From CAVPXC01 sp963709505 (GTDB taxonomy: Bacteria; Chloroflexota; Anaerolineae; JAAEKA01): DNA of 64,000 nucleotides. A program made the position numbers and the translations under genes. Shown here piece after piece: positions 43,501 to 52,594 of this stretch. Positions within the stretch are counted from its first letter, which is position 1, and each line of letters opens with the position of its first letter. Under the pieces are notes generated by a model that made no database searches, was not told the DNA's origin, and saw only the letters and a program-made list of their open reading frames with translations. The stretch is from positions 86,848-150,847 of the forward strand of contig CAVPXC010000026.1 in NCBI GenBank assembly GCA_963709505.1, written 5' to 3'.

Positions 43501-46096
43501 TCCGGGTCCGCAGAAGGAGTCGCCAGATCGCTGATTGCGCGTGAGGGGCTGTGGCAGAAGGAGGGTGCTGCGCCTGATCAGGGCGGGCAAGTTGCCAGTG
43601 CGCCCGCCGTGAGCCCAGCCACGTTGCAGCGCCTGCTCCGGCCGGCGGCCGAGGACATCAAGCTCTCGATCGACGGCACCGTCACCGTTTCGGCCAACGG
43701 CATCGAAGTGACCGCCGAGGGCGACCTGCTGGTCCCGCTGGGCGGCGGGATGAGCGTGACCCTGGCCACGGACAGCGCCTACGAGGCCGATCCTGTCACC
43801 GGCGTCGTGACCGTCACCGGCACGATGAACCAGAATGTGCAGATCGGGCCGTGGGGCTTCGCCCGCTTCGATACGTTCAACGCCAGCCGCAAGGTGACGA
43901 TCAACACCAGAACAGGCGAGATCAAGGGCAAGGCCACTGTGCGCCTGACCATGATTCCCGGTCCGGCGCCTCAGTACAACACCTTGACGTCCAGCTTCAT
44001 CTTCACGCCCACCGCCCGGGCGCTGTACCTGTACACCCGGGATGCCTCGGAGACCGTCTTTCTCGATATGATCGGCATGGACAACGACTTCACCATGGGC
44101 GAGGTCGAGCTGAGCCATCAACGTCGAAAAGGAGTTCGTACCGGGGCAAGGTCAAGCTACTGAACTGGGAGCTGGGCGAGGAGTTCTTCGAGGGCGGCGG
44201 GCCATCGCTGGACGTGGGTTGGGACAAGCCGAGGGACCGCTACTGGTTCAAGGCCAGCCTGCAGGCGGGCGCCACGATCAAGGCCGGCGGACTGTCGCTG
44301 TCGGTCAGCCCGCCGGTTGGCGGCAAGTTCGGCTTCGAGGTGGGCATCGACCGGCCCTATTTGCTGGTGGAGGCGGCGCTGGAGGTGCCGCCGGTCAGCG
44401 AGGTGCTCAGCATCAACGACGTGCAGCTGGAAATCGACCCTTCTGGCCATGCCGAGTTGACGCCTACTTATCCTGTCGGCAACATCCTGACCGAACCGAT
44501 CACCGGCCATATCCGTTTCTTGGGCGACGTGACGATCCACATTCCGATCCCGATCCCGGCGGAGAGGAAGGAGAGTGGAGAGTGGAGGGAGTGGACAGTG
44601 GAGCGGAGAGCGGGGAGCGGAAGCCGGAGCAGGAGGCGCCGACGCTGGATATTCATGTGGCGGGGGAGCAGTTGTGGCGGATTGACACGACGGGTGGGTG
44701 CAATCACGCCTATGCCGCGAATGCCACAGTGGGCGTAGGGGTGTCGGCGCTCGGCGTCGGTTTGATGGTCGATTTTGCCGGCAGCAGCATGATGCTCAAG
44801 CTGGCCGGGTCACACATGCCGGAATGCACTCCCGACCTGCTGGCGATTTCTATCGTCCAAAATGGCGTCGAGCTGGGGCACCTGGGCAGCAACCCGATCC
44901 TCAACGAGCTGGGCAAGATCAATCTGCAGCCGGAGATCGGCGTGGCAGCGGAGTTCGACATCCCCGAGGGACGGATGACGCTGGCGGGCGTTTACGAGAT
45001 TGGCCCCTTCGACATGGAAGCCAGCTTTGTGCTGGACGCCTATGATGAGTCGATGTCCATCGTCGCAACGCTCGACACGGCCTTGCTCGACGACAACGTG
45101 AGCCTGACGGGATCCTTGGGCTTCGACGGTGTTCTGAGTTTAACGGCCGACGCGACGGTCGGCATGGCCGGTTTCGATATCTTCGACGCCAGCTTCGCCT
45201 TCACCAACGATCCTAACGCCCCCCACATGCTGACCGCTGACGGCTATCTGACCGTCCCGTTGGTGGGAGATGCGCGGCTCATCGGCTGGCTGGAGGCTGA
45301 CGGTCGCTTCGATCTCGTCGGTAGCGCCAACCTCTCCCCGGGTGGTTTCAGCCTAGCCAGCGCCTCGTTGCACTGGACGAACACGCAGCTGACCGTGAAC
45401 GGCTCGCTGCACGTGCTCGGCGTTGACGTGGTGGTCGTCTATGGCACGCTCGCGCCCACCAATTTCACGATGGGCGGCAGCGGCACGGTCCATCTGGCAG
45501 GCTTCAGCATGTCGGCCAGTGTCACCCTCAACAACAGCGGACTGTATGCCTCCGGCAGCGTCTCGGTGGCTGGCGGGACGCTAAGCATGGGTGGATACGT
45601 CCAAACCAACGGCAGCTTCCTGATCACTGCCAGCGGCACGGTGACGTTGCACGGCTATCAGTTCGCTTCAGCGAGCTTTACTCTGACCCCGTCGAGCTTC
45701 GACGCGACCGCCGATCTAACTCTGAGCAGCCACACCCTGGCCAGCGCTGGCATCCACTTTAGCGCCGATGGCAGCTTCAACGCCAGCGTCTCGATCGATT
45801 GGGGCTTCACCTTCACCGCGTCGATGGCCGTTTCGGTGAGCGGCAGCTTTGACTTCTACACGTCATTCCACAACCTGGGCCTATCGCACAACGGCTACGG
45901 CCTGACCGGCAGTTTTCGGCTGCACGTCTGGGGCACGTCTTCGAGCAACGTCACCTTTAACGCCGGCGGCACCGCCCAAGTCAAACTGGCCGGCGCCACG
46001 GTCTTCAGCGGCAATATCAGCGTCAGCTCCGCCGGCAAGATCACGGTGAGTTGTTCGACTCCCTTTGGCTCGGTGTCGGTGACGTTTACGATCTAG
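37587..46096 (+). CDS. Giant secreted protein: SdrD-B-like and dockerin-like domains, about 40 Asp-rich TSP3 repeats, beta-rich tail (about eight frameshifts)
   Basis: About 2,830 codons. The ATG at 37587 follows GGGAGGTG and gives a signal peptide (MRRLLSFVILLSLLGLSF). An SdrD-B-like domain (IGDLVWYDADANGVPG) leads to a dockerin-like pair (SDCRVDIRDVQRVAAHWG; YDLNGDNQVTVADIVIAAEGW). From 38.2 to 43.4 kb, DTDGDGLxDGxE thrombospondin-type-3 calcium-binding repeats dominate, interrupted by jelly-roll-like modules near 40.7-41.2 and 41.5-42.0 kb. The last 2.5 kb encodes Gly/Ser/Thr-rich beta repeats (HLAGFSMSASVTLNNSGLY) ending SVSVTFTI. Frame changes lie near 38040, 39250, 40290, 41550, 42780, 44115, 44145 and 44560. 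Likely a calcium-stabilised cell-surface or matrix protein. Confidence 0.8.
44561..44621. repeat. In-gene heptamer array GTGGAGA
   Basis: Heptamers GGAGAGG, AAGGAGA, GTGGAGA, GTGGAGG, GAGTGGA, CAGTGGA and GCGGAGA lie in the giant gene next to one of its frame breaks. They encode a charged stretch (EWRVEGVDSGAESGERK) between two beta regions. Confidence 0.85.
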
Positions 46097-46200
46097 TGGA
46101 AGGTGAAGAGTGAAGATGAATGGTGAAGAGAATGGTGGCTCTGCGATTCCGAACTCTCCTATCACTCTCACTCATCTCTCACTCTCCACCCTCTCCACCA
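46097..46200. repeat. Heptamer-like GTGAAGA/ACTCTCA array with inverted arms
   Basis: GGAAGGTGAAGAGTGAAG units are followed by CTCTCACTCATCTCTCACTCTCCACC. It lies in the convergent gap between the giant gene and the SRAP gene and supplies the stop region of the latter. Confidence 0.75.
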
Positions 46201-46844
46201 CCTCCGGATCGTCGTTGCTAACGAAATTGACCCGTTTCGAGACCGGGTAGGCCCTCATGAGTTCCGATGGGTAGGGTCGGAGGACGTCGAGCCAGGCCGA
46301 CTGGTTCGGCGTCGTTGTCCAGCCAAAGCGGCTCGTGTTCGGGGCGTAGGATGACCGGCATGCGGTTGTGGATCGGCGCTACAAGCTCGTTGGGGGAGGT
46401 TGTGATGATCGTGAAGGTGCGCAGCTTGTCGCCCTCGGGCGAGTCCCAGCTCTCCCACAGCCCGGCGAAGGCAAAGGGCTCGCCTGACGCGAGGGTAATG
46501 CGCATGGGTACCTTACCTGTGGGGGTTTTCCGCCACTCGTAGAACCCATCAGCCAACACCAGGCAGCGCCGCTTCTTGAGAGCGTTGCGGAAGGCCGGCT
46601 TTTCACCCAGCGTCTCGGCGCGCGCGTTGATCATTTGACTGCCGATAGAGGGATCCTTGGCCCAGAAGGGCACCAGCCCCCAGCGCAGCAACTGGACGAC
46701 GCGGTCGCCTTCGTTGAGAAGCACAGGCAGACTTTGGGTGGGCGCCGCGTTGTAGCGCGGGCGCAGACCGTCGGGCGGCAGGCCAGCATCAAAGCGCTCT
46801 GCCAGCCGCTCCGGATCGGCAAAAATCGAAAAACGTCCACACAT
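46172..46844 (-). CDS. SRAP-domain protein (HMCES/YedK family), one frameshift
   Basis: It starts MCGRFSIFADPERLAERF, with the invariant catalytic Cys2 exposed after Met removal. NAAPTQSLPVLL, LRWGLVPFWAKD, INARAET, CLVLADGFYEWRK and PIHNRMPVIL are the SRAP signature blocks, including the active-site Asn, Glu and His. A frameshift near 46290 truncates the apparent frame. Past it, LDVLRPYPSELMRAYPVSKRVNFVSNDDPEVVE restores the usual C-terminus, and the stop falls in the repeat array at 46172. The family forms a DNA-protein crosslink with abasic sites in single-stranded DNA to protect them. Confidence 0.88.
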
Positions 46845-47181
46845 AGCTCACCTCCGGCACCTCAAGGGTGCCTAGCTGCAAACCAAAGCAAGACCATCGA
46901 CCTTATGTTCTAATTGTATCTCGTTTCGTAGTTGCTGACAACCTGACACGCGTTCATTCGCTAGACCCTTCGGGTTTCTCGTCCTTGACCAAGTTGCTGG
47001 TTCGAGTAGATGTCGCTCTTTACCAAGTCGCGGGTTCACTGAGGGAAACCCGAAGGGTCTGCACCAACGCGAAACGTGCTCCCCATGGTCATTCGGCTTG
47101 CCAAAGCGGGCCTTTCTTGGTATAGTGACGAATCGTGCCTTGAGTGTAAAACCAATAGAAAGGCTGGATTGAGAAGAGTCG
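46845..47181. other. Intergenic region with AGACCCTTCGGGTTTC arms and the degV promoter
   Basis: Arms AGACCCTTCGGGTTTC (about 46963-46978) and GAAACCCGAAGGGTCT (about 47045-47060) flank 66 bp. The arm sequence is the core of the 79-bp palindrome found at 48119 and 63745. The rest holds the promoter at 47098-47126. Confidence 0.75.
47098..47126 (+). promoter_or_regulatory. Promoter of the degV-family gene
   Basis: TTGCCA (47098-47103), 17-bp spacer, TATAGT (47121-47126), 56 bp ahead of the ATG at 47182. Confidence 0.7.
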
Positions 47182-48053
47182 ATGTCCACCGTTGCAGTAG
47201 TTACCGACAGCTGCGCCAGCATTCCCGAGCCAATGATCCAGGCGCTTGACATCCGCTGGGTGCCTTACTACATCCATCGCGGCAAGGAGGTGCTGCGCGA
47301 CCTGGTCACGGCGCAGCGCGAACTCGTTCTATAAGTGGTTATCGACCGCACAGGAGCTGCCCAAGACCGCCAGTCCCGGACCGGGCGACTACGTCGAGAT
47401 ATACGAAACGCTTGCCGGCGCCGAAGGAGTTCGGGAGATCGTCAGCGTTCACATGACTGCCGAGGGCAGCGGCGCGTACCAGGCGGCTCGTGTGGCCGCC
47501 TCGATGATAAGTGAACAGCGGCCGGACCTCAAGATCGCCGTGATCGACACACGCAACGTGGCCATGTGCCAGGGCTGGATGGCGATCGAGGCTGCGCGCT
47601 GCCGCCCAGCAGGGCAAGTCCCTGGCCGACATCGTCGCTCTCGTCGAGCGGATGATCCCCGTGACCCGCATGCTGCAAACCGCCGACACGTTGAAGTACC
47701 TGTATATGGGCGGCCGCATCGGTCGGGCCAAGCACCTGGCCGGCAGCGTGCTCAACATCAAGCCACTGATCAGCGTCGAAAACGGGGTCGTCGTGGCCGT
47801 AGGCACGGCCCGCGGCCGTCAGAAAGCGTACCAGATGATGGTGGATAAGGTCGAGCAAGTCGTCGGACGGATGGGCAAGATAAAGGTCGCCTACGTGCAT
47901 GCTGCGGCACAAGAAGAGGTCGAGAAACTCAAGGTGCTGGTCGAGGCACGAGTGACGTGTGTCGAGTCGATCGTAGCCGAGCTCTCACCGGCGCTGGGTG
48001 TCCATTCCGGTCCTGGCACGACCGGTTTGTGTTACTTCCCCGCAATGGCCTAG
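47182..48053 (+). CDS. DegV-family fatty-acid-binding protein (two frameshifts)
   Basis: It begins MSTVAVVTDSCASIPEPMIQ, the DegV N-terminus with the substrate-contacting TDS motif. A frame change near 47320 leads to FYKWLSTAQELPKTASPGPGDY (TSQPS-like loop). The middle (VHMTAEGSGAYQAARVAA; IAVIDTRNVAMCQGW) is intact. A second change near 47603 leads to AAQQGKSLADIVALVE and YLYMGGRIGRAKHLAGSVLNIKPLI, the family's second signature. The end is HSGPGTTGLCYF. Members bind fatty acids and some feed them to fatty-acid kinase FakA. Total length is about 290 residues, normal for the family. Confidence 0.88.
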
Positions 48054-48118
48054 CGTTGTGGCCGACCAAACTCCTCTCTTTGGTTAGCACTGGAACCGGT
48101 GCAGGCTGGACGGAAGCC

Positions 48119-48197
48119 GGGTGTATTTCAAGTTGGGGGCAGACCCTTCGGGTTTTCCGCAAACCCGAAGGGTCTGCCCCCAACTTGAAATACACCC
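48119..48197. repeat. 79-bp perfect palindromic element, copy A
   Basis: 37-bp arms beginning GGGTGTATTTCAAGTTGG pair perfectly around a 5-base loop TCCGC. An identical 79-bp copy is at 63745-63823. It lies between degV and the tRNA promoter. Confidence 0.95.
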
Positions 48198-48212
48198 CGG
48201 AAGCCGCCTCAC

Positions 48213-48241
48213 TTGACACGCGACATGGCCCATCGTATAAT
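48213..48241 (+). promoter_or_regulatory. Consensus promoter of the tRNA-Val gene
   Basis: TTGACA (48213-48218), 17-bp spacer, TATAAT (48236-48241): a perfect sigma-70 match, 25 bp before the mature tRNA. Confidence 0.88.
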
Positions 48242-48266
48242 GACACAAGGTTGGCAACAACCACCC

Positions 48267-48340
48267 GGGCGAATAGCTCAGCCGGTTAGAGCGCCTCGTT
48301 TACACCGAGGAGGCCACAGGTTCGAGTCCTGTTTCGCCCA
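48267..48340 (+). tRNA. trnV: tRNA-Val (anticodon TAC)
   Basis: 74 nt with a 7-bp acceptor stem GGGCGAA/TTCGCCC and discriminator A. The D-arm contains AGCTCAGCCGGTTAGAGC, the anticodon stem CCTCG/CGAGG has loop TTTACAC (anticodon TAC, valine GUA/GUG), and the T-arm contains GGTTCGAGTCC. CCA is not encoded. Confidence 0.97.
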
Positions 48341-48353
48341 CTAACATCCGTGC

Positions 48354-48390
48354 AAGGCCGTCGGCTGGTTGGCCGGGGGCCTTTTCTTTC
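48354..48390 (+). terminator. Terminator of tRNA-Val
   Basis: AAGGCC pairs with GGCCTT, with an inner CGGC/GCCG stem, followed by TTTTCTTTCTC, starting 14 nt after the tRNA. Confidence 0.75.
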
Positions 48391-48400
48391 TCACTCGATT

Positions 48401-48486
48401 GATCGGTCCGGTCTTCCGAGACCGGACCGATCTATAACATTTCAAACCCATTCAGATCGGTCCGGTCTTCCGAGACCGGACCGATC
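48401..48486. repeat. Two copies of a 32-bp palindrome
   Basis: GATCGGTCCGGTCTTC and its complement occur at 48401-48432 and 48455-48486, separated by 22 bp, directly upstream of the selA start codon. Confidence 0.92.
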
Positions 48487-48493
48487 AACCGAT

Positions 48494-49873
48494 ATGACTC
48501 ACCAGGAACTGCGCAAGCTTCCCAGCGTTGACCGGTTGCTGCAAGATAGCACCGTGGTCGCCACGCGCGCGAGCTATGGCCATAGCCTGACGCAGCAGGC
48601 GACTCGCGAGGTGCTCGATGCTGCGCGCCAGGCCATCCAAAACGCCGGGGAACCGTGCCCCGACTTGCCGGGACTGGCGCAGGCTGTGTTAGCCCGCCTC
48701 GAGGCGCTGACCCGCCCCACTCTCCGTCCTGTTATCAATGCCACCGGAGTCCTGCTCCACACTAACCTGGGCCGTGCACCGCTCAGCGATGCGGCCCAGA
48801 TGGCAATGCAGATGGCCGGCGGCGGATACAGCAATCTTGAGTACGATCTGGATGCCGGACAGCGCGGCTCGCGCTACATCCATGCGGTGGACCTGTTGCG
48901 CCGCTTGACCGGCGCCGAGGACGCGCTGGTGGTCAACAACAACGCTGCGGCCGTCCTGCTCTGCCTGATGGCCCTGGCGCACGACCGCGAGGTGATCATC
49001 TCGCGGGGCCAGCTCGTCGAGATCGGCGGCGGCTTCCGTATCCCAGACGTCTTGAGGACCAGCGGAGCCAGGCTAGTCGAGGTCGGCACCACCAACCGCA
49101 CGCATCTGCGCGACTACGAAGAGGTCATAGATCCCGCCACGGCCATGCTGCTGCGCGTCCACAGCTCGAACTTCCGTCAGATCGGCTTCACCGCGGAAGT
49201 CAGCCTGGCAGAGCTGGTCGTACTGGGCCAGGCGCACGACCTTCCGGTCGTCGACGACCTGGGCAGCGGCACCTTGCTGGACACAACGGCCTTTGGCCTC
49301 GCCTACGAGCCGCGCGTGCAGGACAGCGTGCAGGCCGGCGCGACATTGGTGACGTTCAGTGGCGACAAGCTGTTGGGTGGCCCGCAGGCCGGCCTGATCG
49401 TCGGCCGGAAGGATGCCATCGCCCATCTGCGCTCCCATCCACTCACGCGCGCGCTGCGTGTTGACAAGACCACCCTGGCCGCCTTGGCGGCGACTCTGGG
49501 GCACTACCTGCGCGGCGATGCCGTTGAAACGATCCCGGTCTGGCGCATGATCGCTGCTAACCCGGCACACCTCGCAGAGCGCAGCAAACGCTGGGCTGCC
49601 CAGTTACAAACCTGCGGCTTAAAGGCCCAGGTCAGGCCCGGCCAGGCGACCGTGGGCGGCGGCTCGCTGCCGGGAGAGATCCTTCCTACCCACCTGTTGA
49701 CCCTGCCGGGCCTGCCGGCGGATCCACTGCTGGCCCGTTTGCGGCGCGGCCAGCCTGCGGTTGTAGCCCGCATCGTCGAGGATGCCGTCTGCTTCGACCC
49801 GCGCACCGTGTTGCCCGATCAGGACGAGTCGCTGGTAAGCGCGATCCTGGCGGCAGTCGAAGACCTGGGATAG
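48494..49873 (+). CDS. selA: L-seryl-tRNA(Sec) selenium transferase
   Basis: 459 residues, normal for SelA. LPSVDRLLQ near the N-terminus, RPVINATGVLLHTNLGRAPLS, NNNAAAVLLCL, SRGQLVEIGGGFRIPDV and the PLP-lysine segment FSGDKLLGGPQAGLIVG are all diagnostic. It converts Ser-tRNA(Sec) to Sec-tRNA(Sec) using selenophosphate, so the organism probably makes selenoproteins. selB, selC and selD are not in this window. I start at the ATG at 48494; the frame upstream of it is repeat sequence. DUF126 follows 10 bp downstream. Confidence 0.95.
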   Translation: MTHQELRKLPSVDRLLQDSTVVATRASYGHSLTQQATREVLDAARQAIQNAGEPCPDLPGLAQAVLARLEALTRPTLRPVINATGVLLHTNLGRAPLSDAAQMAMQMAGGGYSNLEYDLDAGQRGSRYIHAVDLLRRLTGAEDALVVNNNAAAVLLCLMALAHDREVIISRGQLVEIGGGFRIPDVLRTSGARLVEVGTTNRTHLRDYEEVIDPATAMLLRVHSSNFRQIGFTAEVSLAELVVLGQAHDLPVVDDLGSGTLLDTTAFGLAYEPRVQDSVQAGATLVTFSGDKLLGGPQAGLIVGRKDAIAHLRSHPLTRALRVDKTTLAALAATLGHYLRGDAVETIPVWRMIAANPAHLAERSKRWAAQLQTCGLKAQVRPGQATVGGGSLPGEILPTHLLTLPGLPADPLLARLRRGQPAVVARIVEDAVCFDPRTVLPDQDESLVSAILAAVEDLG

Positions 49874-49883
49874 GTGTTATGCT

Positions 49884-50279
49884 ATGGCTGATGTAACTCG
49901 CATGCAAGGCCGCGTCATTCGCGGCGGCCGGGCGGAGGGCCGGGCGCTGGTTTCGCCGTTGCCCATCGGTTTCCTAGGCGGCGTCGATCCTGACACCGGT
50001 ATCGTCGTCGAGCCAAACCACCCCTTGAACGGCCAATCGGTCGCCGGCCGGGTGTTGGTCTTTCCCACAGGTAAAGGCAGCACCGTGGGTTCGTATACAA
50101 TCTTACGACTGGCTCGTAACGGCGTCGCCCCGACGGCCATCATAAATGCAGACAGCGAGGCTATCGTCGCCGTCGGCGCTATCATCGCCGATATTCCCAT
50201 GGTAGACCAGGTCGCCATTGGCTTGATCGAAGATGGCGATTGGGTGGTGGTGGATGATGGGATGGTGGAGATAAGGTAG
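49884..50279 (+). CDS. DUF126 (aconitase X small subunit-like; putative phosphomevalonate dehydratase small subunit)
   Basis: 131 residues. The swivelling domain is clear: FLGGVDPDTGIVVEPNHPLNGQSVAGRVLVFPTGKGSTVGSY in pieces, then VAPTAIINADSEAIVAVGAIIADIPMVD. The GKGST serine corresponds to the active-site Ser of AcnX small subunits. In archaea this subunit with DUF521 dehydrates mevalonate-5-phosphate; in other bacteria it acts in hydroxyproline metabolism. The next gene is isopentenyl phosphate kinase, which favours the mevalonate role. The large subunit is not in the window. An ATAGGTG sequence precedes the ATG. Confidence 0.82.
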   Translation: MADVTRMQGRVIRGGRAEGRALVSPLPIGFLGGVDPDTGIVVEPNHPLNGQSVAGRVLVFPTGKGSTVGSYTILRLARNGVAPTAIINADSEAIVAVGAIIADIPMVDQVAIGLIEDGDWVVVDDGMVEIR

Positions 50280-50312
50280 CAGGTGTCGGAGTGCAAGTGG
50301 CAAGTGGCAGGT
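50279..50312. repeat. Short heptamer stretch GTGGCAA
   Basis: AGTGCAA, GTGGCAA and GTGGCAG units fill the gap between the DUF126 stop and the ribosome-binding site of the kinase gene. It is a small member of the heptamer family. Confidence 0.7.
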
Positions 50313-50329
50313 AGAGGAGAGTTGGTGAC

Positions 50330-51172
50330 GTGACGTTGGTTTTTTTGAAGCTGGGCGGCTCGCTGATTACGGACAAGACGCAGGCGGAGACGCCGCGGCA
50401 GGATGTGTTGCAGGAGCTTGCGCGCGAGGTGCGGCGGGCACACGCTGAGGCGCCGGAGCTGCGGGTGGTGTTGGCCCACGGCAGCGGCTCTTTTGGACAC
50501 GTCGCCGGGCGCAAGCATGGCACCCGTGAGGGTGTGGCCGGGCAGGCCGGCTGGCAGGGCTTCGCCGAAGTGTCTGACGCGGCGGCGCGGCTGAACCGGC
50601 TTGTGACGGGTGTCTTTCTGGCAAATGGCCTGCCGGTGTGGTCGGTACCGCCGTCGGCCGGTGGCTGGTGCGCAGATGGACAGCTCAGCCGCTGGCTGCC
50701 CGAGCTCTTTGTGATGGCCCTGGAACGCGGCCTTTTGCCGCTAACCTACGGCGATGCTGTGCTAGACACAGCGCGCGGCGGCACGATTGTCTCCACCGAG
50801 GAGTTGTTTGCCTGGCTTGTTCCTCACCTGCATCCAACTCGCATTGTGCTGGCCGGCACAGTGGACGGCGTCTACAGCGGCGATCCGTTGGTCGATCCAC
50901 ATGCAGTACAGTGGCCCGAGATCACGCCGGTCACTCTTCCCGGTCTGCGCGCCAGCCTGGGCGGCTCGCACGGTATCGACGTCACCGGCGGCATGCTAAC
51001 CAAGGCAACTGAGATGGTTCAGCTGGTAGGCGTTCATCCTGGCCTGGAAGTGCGCATCGTCTCGGGACTGCGCCGCGGGGCCGTGGTGGCCGCCTTGCTT
51101 GGTCGGGATGATGCGGGTGGGACCGTCATTCGCGCTTCGCGCGCGGTCCCAGCACCTTCCGACCCTCGGTAA
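50330..51172 (+). CDS. Isopentenyl phosphate kinase
   Basis: 280 residues, amino-acid-kinase fold. LKLGGSLITDK at the N-terminus, LAHGSGSFGH (with the catalytic His of IPK), YGDAVLDTARGGTIVSTEELFAWL and GIDVTGGMLTKA are the family blocks. It phosphorylates isopentenyl phosphate to isopentenyl diphosphate, the last step of archaeal-type mevalonate routes, which is also known in some Chloroflexota. GAGGAGA lies 10 bp before the GTG start. It follows DUF126 by 50 bp, so the two are probably co-transcribed. Other kinases of the fold (glutamate 5-kinase, fosfomycin kinase) fit the His motif less well. Confidence 0.9.
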   Translation: MTLVFLKLGGSLITDKTQAETPRQDVLQELAREVRRAHAEAPELRVVLAHGSGSFGHVAGRKHGTREGVAGQAGWQGFAEVSDAAARLNRLVTGVFLANGLPVWSVPPSAGGWCADGQLSRWLPELFVMALERGLLPLTYGDAVLDTARGGTIVSTEELFAWLVPHLHPTRIVLAGTVDGVYSGDPLVDPHAVQWPEITPVTLPGLRASLGGSHGIDVTGGMLTKATEMVQLVGVHPGLEVRIVSGLRRGAVVAALLGRDDAGGTVIRASRAVPAPSDPR

Positions 51173-51236
51173 CCGTTGGGCGTCATTTTTCGTATGGCAA
51201 AGCCCAGCGTGGACAAATGACGAACTTGTCATGACC

Positions 51237-51265
51237 TTGCCAATTTCGCCAAACGCGGCTATACT
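51237..51265 (+). promoter_or_regulatory. Promoter of the RseP-like protease gene
   Basis: TTGCCA (51237-51242), 17-bp spacer, TATACT (51260-51265), 44 bp before the ATG at 51310. Confidence 0.72.
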
Positions 51266-51309
51266 GTGCGTTGCAAGGGCAGCCTATAGCTGTTCTGGCA
51301 GAGGAGACT

Positions 51310-52594
51310 ATGTCGCTAGTTAATATTGTTGGCTTTCTACTCATCTTTAGCATCCTGGTGTTTGTGCACGAGCTTGGTCACTTCCTGGTGGCCCGGCGGA
51401 ACCGTATTGTTACCGAAGAGTTCGGGTTTGGCTATCCACCGCGCCTGATTACCCTCCGGCGGGGCAAAGGGCGGCTCGTGATCGATAAGCGCTCGGTGAT
51501 CGTGCCGCAGGGTTTCAAGCTCCCCGCCGATCTGAGTGCCAACTCCCAGGTCACATATAGCGCGACGACCGACAAACGGGGGCGATTGGTGCTGACCGAT
51601 CTGCAGCTGGTTCCGGCCGATGGCACAGCCGTTGCCGGCGCTCAACGCGTAGAAATGGTGGATCCCGGAACTATCTACAGCATCAATTTGATCCCTTTCG
51701 GCGGTTTTGTGCGCATGCGCGGCGAGGACGGCCCGGCGGGTCCTGGCAGTTTCGCCAGCGCCTCGGCCCGAGCGCGGTCGGCGACGTTGCTGGCCGGCCC
51801 CATCATGAATTTGTTGCTTGCGGTGGCGTTGTTCGCCCTCTCGTTTATGTTGGGACGCCCCGAAGCCGTGCTCGGCGGCCGGATCGAGGCCGTTGCTCCT
51901 GGTTCTCCGGCTCAGACCGCCGGTCTGCAGAAGGACGATCGTGTGTTCTTGATCGGCACCCAGGAGGTACGAGAGGCCGGCGACATGGGGCAGTATATCG
52001 CCGACCATCCCGGCGAGTCAGTCACGCTCACAATCGAGCGCGACGGCCAACGCTTCACCATTACCCTGACACCTCGCACCTCTCCACCGCCCGGCGAGGG
52101 TCCCATCGGTGTCACCCTCTATCCAAGTGACTAGTCTCACGCGCTATGGCCCTCTGGAGTCACTCAAGCGCGGTGTGCAAGATACCGTGAGGTTTACTAC
52201 CTTTACGCTCTCGGTCCCAGCCATGCTCATGCGCGGCGCAATCTCGCCGTCGGATGCACGCCCGGTAGGCCCCAAAGCGATCTACGATCTAACAACCGGC
52301 GCCATCACTGCAACCCAGACCTCTGGCCTGTGGTTTCCGATCCTGCAGTTGATGGGCATCCTTAGCGCGGCGCTGGCGATTACCAATCTTCTCCCAATTC
52401 CAGCCTTGGACGGCGGCCGGCTGCTCTTCATCGTCATCGAAAAGGTCCGCGGCCGTCGGGTTGATCCCAATTGGGAAGGCGCTATCCATCTCGCAGGCAT
52501 GGTGATACTCCTCGGACTTATGGTGATTATCACATATCAGGACTTTGCTTCACCTGTGCCGCTGCCTGATTGGCTTGCGCCGTTGGGCCGTTGA
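51310..52594 (+). CDS. rseP: RseP/SpoIVFB-type site-2 protease with PDZ domain (one frameshift)
   Basis: MSLVNIVGFLLIFSILVFVHELGHFLVARR starts the protein in the usual way, with zinc motif HELGH at 20-24. A soluble insertion (about 55-115) precedes INLIPFGGFVRMRGED. A PDZ domain (about 190-265: IEAVAPGSPAQTAGLQKDDRV) follows the second membrane segment. The frame changes near 52120; beyond it ILSAALAITNLLPIPALDGGRLLFIVIE carries the third zinc ligand, and two more membrane segments follow. It performs regulated intramembrane proteolysis, often releasing ECF sigma factors from their anti-sigma; an ECF/putative anti-sigma pair lies at 26-27 kb in this window. GAGGAG precedes the ATG. Confidence 0.9.

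Noticed and set aside
44219..46096. Separate gene for the beta-rich tail of the giant protein
   Set aside because: No promoter or ribosome-binding site at its start, and the adjoining frames carry continuous domain sequence; a frameshifted single gene fits better.
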